Source: Ligula intestinalis
Taxonomy: Eukaryota; Platyhelminthes; Cestoda; Diphyllobothriidea; Diphyllobothriidae
Assembly: GCA_036362985.1 (NCBI GenBank)
Contig: JAYGXS010000004.1
Span: forward strand, 23,907,064-23,971,063
DNA: 64,000 bases
Direction of reading: 5' to 3'
Position numbers and translations under genes: made by a program. This document shows positions 58,450-64,000 of the stretch, in pieces. The notes below the pieces were generated by a model, which saw only the letters and a list, made by a program, of their open reading frames with translations, searched no databases and was not told where the DNA came from. Numbering within the stretch: position 1 is the stretch's first letter; each line of letters opens with the position of its first letter.

Positions 58450-59720
58450 ACAACAGACTGCGGTGTCCTAGAAAGAATGGGCATGCTTAGTAGCTGTAAA
58501 CTTCCATCCAAAAGCAACTTCAACTACGAGGGAGTGTTTCTCAACCTGCTCTTTTTGGCTCTCGTAATTTACGTTTCTCCTTGTGATTTCTGCAAGCCAC
58601 ATCCAACTTGATATGTCTATTGATGCGTGATTAATCCAAGTGCACGGTCTTGAGGTACTCTCGGACTTTCTTCAAAGGAATACTAGTGACAACGTGAATT
58701 TTATCCTCGATGTAGGTGTACGCGGTGTCTAGGGTACTTTAGCAACTTGAGACCGGTGTTCTCCCCGCTTTATTGTCAACCGATGTCTGTGCATGCGTAC
58801 ATAGGCGAATTTTCATGGAACCACGTAGACTTCTTTCTTATTTAAATGTTTGACCTTACCCTTAGGATAGACAAGTTGAGTGCGTCAAATATCCATCGGT
58901 TTGTGCGCCACGTGTACGTGGTGCTTCTTGGGGTTTATCTTGACGACTTCAGCCAAATTATTAAGGTGAGGAATAATTCGCCTGATATTTAAGTTGGGCG
59001 TCTGAGTGAAAATAAATGGTTCATTTTAAGTTGACTCAAGCTGTCTTATGCATTTGCATACAAAATACGTAGGCTACTCGCTCTGTGAGCCTAATTTACT
59101 GAAGTAACTCAGACCGAGTTAAAAGCCTACTTCTGCAGACCGTTGTGTATTTGCTAGAATAAGTAGACTACTGACAACGCTTCGTTCGATAGCGATGGAT
59201 TTATTACTCTCCTAAGGTAAGATAACTTAAAAATAAAGTTTTTTTTCGGTAAACCGATGTGAGCAGTGTTTCGTCGGTCAGGCCTTGCACGAGAACATAC
59301 AGAAATGATAGTTTTCTCTTCAAGGCTGAAGCTGATTTCAAAACTGTGGAGTGGATGATGCAACGTTTCCAGTCGGTGCTTTTGGTCGGCAAAATATGTG
59401 TCGTCTACATAGCACAGCCAAAATTCAGTCAAGAGCCGTTGCCTCGAGGTTCTGCATTGTGATTTTGCTGCGAAACTCGGGAATGGGTGTGCTCATTAGA
59501 GTTGCGTTCAGCATTGTGTGCCAAACAGCATTTTCGTTTCCCCACAAAAGTCGATGATTATAAGTACGGTAGCTGTGGGAGCATCCGCATCGAAGAAAAA
59601 TAGGAGTTCCTCTAGGAATTGTTTTGCTAGATCTAACGGTATGGACATAATGGCAGGTAATGAAGCCCAGAGACCCATTACCAGTAACTGAAGAATTAGC
59701 AGTGGTCTATAACGTACCAT
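58450..59720 (-). pseudogene. Decayed Penelope-like element, RT core to GIY-YIG end
   Basis: On the minus strand: a remnant of motif B (MSTPIPEF, about 59500), then LEATALD and WLCYVDDTYF (motif C, from about 59430 after a frame change), then LYVLVQGLTDETLLTSVYRK in another frame (about 59290). Next come AEVVKINPKKHHVHVAHKP (about 58950) and the GIY-YIG start KHLNKKEVYVVP followed by a stop at the usual CxxC position. At about 58600 comes MWLAEITRRNVNYESQKEQV with a VVEV that stands where the catalytic Glu block ends. Several frameshifts and stops make it dead. It belongs to a different PLE family from the 46-49 kb element. Confidence 0.75.
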
Positions 59721-59724
59721 TCTA

Positions 59725-60625
59725 TAATTGTGTTATAAGGTATGTCGGTGATATGGACATACGTCTGGGAACAAGATTTCGCGGAAGTCAACTTGCAAGC
59801 AACCGCGAGGAAAAACTGCCTTGATATATGGTCACGTAAAACAGCTAAATCAATGTTTCACCTTCGGGAGAGCAAGAGTGATGGTCCGAGTCAATGGTAA
59901 GACAGCCAAATTGGTACTCGAAAGTTGGTGCTCAACTGGCACATTCAGCCGAACTATAGATCTGCATCCCGCCTACCAACCACTTCGTACAAGGTGAGGA
60001 TCAGTTCGAACAGGACAGATAGGGCAAGGGAGCACATAGAACTGAAAGCCGACGTCCACGGAAAAGAGGGGTTGCGACCGAATTCCAGTGAACGACACCA
60101 AACACTCCTTCACTGATGCGTCCGCGAATAACATCGACTGATCAGTCCACCGATGGGGGTCAACAGCCATACTGATTTGCCTACAGCTACGCCAGCCTCA
60201 AAAATGGAAAAAGAGCACGCGAGTCCGCCAGCGGTCAAACTCAAGGAGGATAGAAATAGTAAGTAAGGAACGGGCAGGTCAAAGTGTTTGCGTCCAGCGC
60301 AGCGGCGAGCGGCACGATTGACTAGCTCAAGGTCACCGGGAGCAGTGACGACAATGCTCGGCTTATGGAAGCGGGAAAGTTCAACACTCGAAATACAGGA
60401 TATTCGCTCCATTCATACTCTAGCTAAAGAACCATATGCAGGCTTGTTATCTAGGCCACAAAAACAACCAGGACTGCAATGACAATATCTGGCCTGTTAG
60501 CCTTCGGCAGTCAAAAATCACTTCCAGCATATTTAATCTTTCAGAGCCACTTCTACTTAATCATGCACGCTGTAAACCTGGATTTGGGCGTAGCTGACTG
60601 ACGAAGGCTAATACGCTCGAAATGC
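59725..60625 (+). pseudogene. PLE GIY-YIG fragment and 3' end, opposite strand to its neighbour
   Basis: From 59735 the plus frames give RYVGDMDIRLGTRF and SNREEKLP, then (about 59895-59990) KTAKLVLESWCSTGTFSR and IDLHPAYQPLRTR. This last part is clearly homologous to the end of the 46-kb PLE (LVLESWASVGTINR, NPAYQALRTR). Stops and frame changes lie between them. Non-coding 3' sequence follows to a hammerhead-like box at 60598-60623 (CTGACGAAGGCTAATACG, CTCGAAAT), similar to the boxes at 45.6 and 46.0 kb. No RT part is present on this strand; the fragment stands back to back with the 58-59 kb PLE. Confidence 0.75.
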
Positions 60626-60908
60626 TCACCCTTAAGCCCTCCGAAATCTACTACTTCAAATAACTGTGAGCATGCCTGCTGGGGTCTAGATCGAGCCTAA
60701 AAGTTAAATGCGGTGAGTGTGTCCAGTGGTTCGAGCGGTGGAGGTATTTTAAATTTATATACGCTGACCATTTTTGAACTGGGACAGATAAATAAGCTTA
60801 CCTCTCTATTAAATCCGATCCAGTGTACGACACCTTGCAAGTTCAAGCGACTAGGATGTTAACTTAAATGGGAAGGTTAATAATAAACACCTATACCGCC
60901 GACATTCC

Positions 60909-63900
60909 GCAATAAAAACCACAGAAGACGCGTCAACGAACCGCATTCCCACCCGCCCTCCCGGTGGCCAAGGTCTGCTACACCCATCTCCCTACGTTGG
61001 ATCAACTCTCCCCTCTGCCCAATCCGTGTTTTTTGATGACGAAACAGCCACTCCCGGCCACGCTGCTCCGACTCCTCCTCCTTGCCACCGGAATTGAGGC
61101 CGACCCTGGACCTCTCTGGTACTGCTCGTTCTGCCGAGTCCGCCTGGGCCGCTGCGACTGGTCTGTACGTTGCGGCTCCTGCAATGGTTGGTGCCATCTC
61201 CGCTGCAGTGGCCTCGCCACGGCTGCCGATTGGTCGCCCGCCTTCACGTGTCCCAGCTGTCTCGTGCCCCCACCGATCTCCATGCCTCCAGCCCGTCCTG
61301 TCCTGAACCCAAATCCTCTGGTCTCCGACTTTGCATCACCACCTGGTCTTAAGATCTTACAATTCCACGCCAACGGCCTCCTTGGGAAGCTTGACCAGCT
61401 CCTGGCATTCATGTGCTCGCACAGCATAGCTGTGGCGGCTATCCAAGAGACAAAGTCGTTTAAATCCACTAAGGTCCCTTCCTGTGCCGATTACACGATT
61501 GTCCGTCGCGACCACGGCCTCAACAAAGGCGGAGGTTTGGCCTTCCTGGTGGACAAATCCATTGCCCATCACCAGCTATCCCTACTTAGAGCTGATCCCA
61601 CGGAAGTACTGACGATTTCCCTTGACATTGGCCCGGTGCCGCTAACCGTCGTGAACGCATACATCCCTCAACTTCCAGTTGTCCTCCCGATTTCACCGCC
61701 TCTATCGCTCCCTACTTACCTTCTGGAGACAGTTTGGTGCTAGGTGACTTCAACGCACACCATGACCTGTGGTGCTCTAACTTGGCAGCCGACCCCCGAG
61801 GAGAAGCACTGGCTGATGAAATAGAACACGCCCCCTTTGCCGTTCTCAACGAGAAAAGCCAAACGCGGCTCCCGATCAACGGCGCCTCCAGCTCGCCCGA
61901 TGTTTCCCTCACCAGTCTTAGCCTGGTAGCCTCCACCATGTGGAACACGGAAATCAGCCTGGGTAGCGACCACCTCCCCATTGTGATCGAATTGGCCACC
62001 GCCGCCGAGCGTATCAAGACCCCCAACCGGCACTTCATTTATTTCAAGGAAGCCAATTGGGCAGCATTCACGACCGAATGCGAAGCCGAGATCAATGGCC
62101 TACCGTCTCTTACCTGTGTCCACACGGCGGAGCGAGCCCTTCGTCGACTACTCCTGACAGCAGCAAGTCACCACATCCCTAACGGCCGCATTCATTTTCT
62201 CCGTCCTAACTATCCGCCCGAAGCCTCCCGCCTGAAACGAGAGAGAGAAGAAACACGAGAGCATGATGCCGGTGACCCGCGCGTTGGCAAACTGAATAGC
62301 TTAATCACTAAGACTATCAACGATAGCAAACGCCAACGCTGGCATGAACAAGTTTCAGATTGAAATTTCAGCGGCAACTCAGCTGCCACTTGGAAGCTTT
62401 TACGCAATCTGACCAAAACCCGGGCTGATACATCTAACCAGTCTATTTGATTCGGGGACGGCAAGTTCATTTCCAACAACGGTAAGATCACCGCGAAGAT
62501 GAACAAGCTGTTCTCGCCCCGCTCGGCGCCCAGTCCAAAAAGCCAACGCTCCCTTCTTCGTCTCCTCCATAAAGCCCCGCCCCCAGACATTTCCTTTTCA
62601 GCTGATGCCATCCTCACCGCCGTCAAGAAAATGAGAGCTTCGAAAGCCTTAGGACCAGATGGTCTGGCGCCTATCTATGTGTGCCACATCGGCCCGAAGG
62701 TGGCTGCCTACCTTGCCGCCCTCTTCAACCTTTCACTGGGAACTTCAATCATCCCCGATTGCTGGCGCCAGTCGATCATTATCCCCCTGGTTAAAGCGGG
62801 CAAGGACCCCCTGCCTAGCGACCTCTTATCGTCCAATCGCCCTCCTCAGTCCATTGGCGAAGATCCTGGAATGGCTCGTTCACCCAATTCTGACATCTGT
62901 GGCGGAACTATCTTGCCACCAACATGGTTTCAGATCGGGTCGTGGGACTACAACGGCGCTTTTCGAGCTCAGCGACGCTATCCTCGAGGGCTTCAATCAA
63001 CAGAAGCCCGCTTCGCGGACCGTGGCCGTCTCAATTGACCTGTCACGAGCCTTTAACTGCGTCCGCAACGATCAGCTCATGCAGGACTTGGTCTCGCTGA
63101 ACGTCGCGACTGGCCTGGTCCGATGGTTGGCGGCTTACATCCGTGGCCGTCACGATCGTGTCCTTTTCCGGGGCGCTCTCTCTAAGCCCTGTAAGCAGAC
63201 CTGTAGCGTCCTTCAAGGCTCTGTGCTCAGTCCGACGCTCTTAAACATCTACACACGAGAGCTCCCACTCCCCTGGGCACCTGTGTAAGTGGTATCCTAC
63301 GCGGACAATGTTACGTTCTTTTGCCGGCACCATGACATCGATCAGGTTGCACAGCTCCTCACGGAGTTCATGCCTGTTGTCGAAAACTTTCTCACCCAGC
63401 GCGGAATGACGATCTCGGCAGCAAAGTCATCCGTAAATTTTTTTCAAGCTTGATCCGAAGGAGTTTAATCGTCACACGGTCATCACCGTCAACGGGGCGT
63501 CCTTACCGCTCGTCTGCAAGCCCAAACTCATTGTCGTGCGTTTTGATCCGCTTTTCACGTTCGCAGACCATGCCACGGAGACCGCAAGCAAAGTAAGCCA
63601 CTGCACCAAGGTCCTCAAGGCTCTAGCAGGCACATCCTGGGGCTGCGCGAGAGAGACTTTGTCGACTGCTTTTAAGGAGCTGGCCAAGCTGCACCTCACC
63701 TATGCGGCACCAATTTGGTCTCCTACGATGAGCTCTTCCAGCCTCCGCCGCCTCCAGTCAGCACAGAACGCTGCCCTCCGCACGACCATGGGTTGCTATT
63801 AAATGTCGCCTATAGATCATCCTCATGCGGAGGCTTCTGTCCTACCGGTCGCCCATCACAACACTCTCCTTAGCCAGCAGTTCTGGTGGATTTGTTCGCA

Positions 63901-64000
63901 ACCCAGCCATCCCAATCATCACCCTTGCTGCGTTCCCGAGCCCTGCCGCAACGTCCGGCCGTCTATTCGAGCACTCCACAAGGAAGCTGTTGCCTTATCT
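60909..64000 (+). pseudogene. Jockey-type non-LTR retrotransposon (LINE), dead, cut by the window edge
   Basis: Domain order: a 2A-like motif GIEADPGP (61090-61113); a PHD-like zinc finger with CSFC, CGSC, WCHLRC and CPSC (61120-61265); an apurinic endonuclease (FHANG and IQETK from 61352, LGDFNAH near 61740, SDHLPI near 61968); then RT (KALGPDGLAP near 62645, VSIDLSRAF near 63027, LQGSVLSP near 63216). RT motif C is YADN (63298-63309) instead of YADD, which abolishes catalysis. After it come KALAGTSWG and TYAAPIWSP, as in Jockey-group RTs. Damage: frameshifts near 61668, 62826 and in a T run at 63438-63444; in-frame stops at 62361, about 62449, 63286 and about 63800. Upstream homology to the 16.5-kb fragment begins at 60909. 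Coding sequence continues past base 64000. Confidence 0.88.

Overview
The window is eukaryotic, and the best guess is a parasitic flatworm (Platyhelminthes; cestode or trematode). There is no operon layout. Coding sequence comes in short exons bounded by GT-AG junctions, with introns of several kilobases. Most recognisable sequence is eukaryotic mobile DNA: Penelope-like elements (PLEs), a Jockey-type LINE, a hAT transposon, MITEs and a tRNA-headed SINE. The species assignment is inference from repeat style; nothing here names the species.

Left part (1-13.2 kb): a decayed PLE GIY-YIG endonuclease tail (about 1.8-2.5 kb), then the one clear host-gene landmark on the plus strand. This is the last exon of an integrin alpha subunit (4177-4575), with membrane span and GFFKR motif. 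The rest to 13.2 kb is non-coding, with one diverged tandem repeat and TTAGGG-like patches.

Middle (13.2-39.6 kb): a repeat landscape. A complete but dead hAT transposon (13240-17004, 8-bp target duplication) carries two nested insertions: a palindromic PLE pseudo-LTR with a hammerhead ribozyme core, and the 5' end of the same LINE family seen at 60.9 kb. Further on are an ATC-rich microsatellite, a TA-flanked MITE, a foldback element, a diverged tandem array, and a 1.6-kb PLE-derived palindrome (29.0-30.7 kb) that was hit by two different MITEs. A SINE copy and several PLE terminal fragments follow.

Right-middle (39.9-54.0 kb, minus strand): a coiled-coil protein gene. Seven exons were reconstructed from splice sites; six support each other by phase and the seventh (3' terminal) is tentative. 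Its large intron holds a nearly complete PLE in sense orientation (46.07-49.24 kb) with an intact reverse-transcriptase core and one premature TGA inside the GIY-YIG domain.

Right end (54-64 kb): a 10-base assembly gap, an unassigned open region, a third copy of the TA-flanked MITE, two decayed PLE fragments in opposite orientation, and a Jockey-type LINE pseudogene running off the window edge.

No CRISPR, rRNA or functional tRNA was seen. The only host genes I can support are the integrin alpha end and the coiled-coil gene. What ties the rest together is Penelope biology: PLE ends with hammerhead-type motifs recur in at least eight places, alone, inverted, inside other transposons, and possibly as the tail of a SINE.
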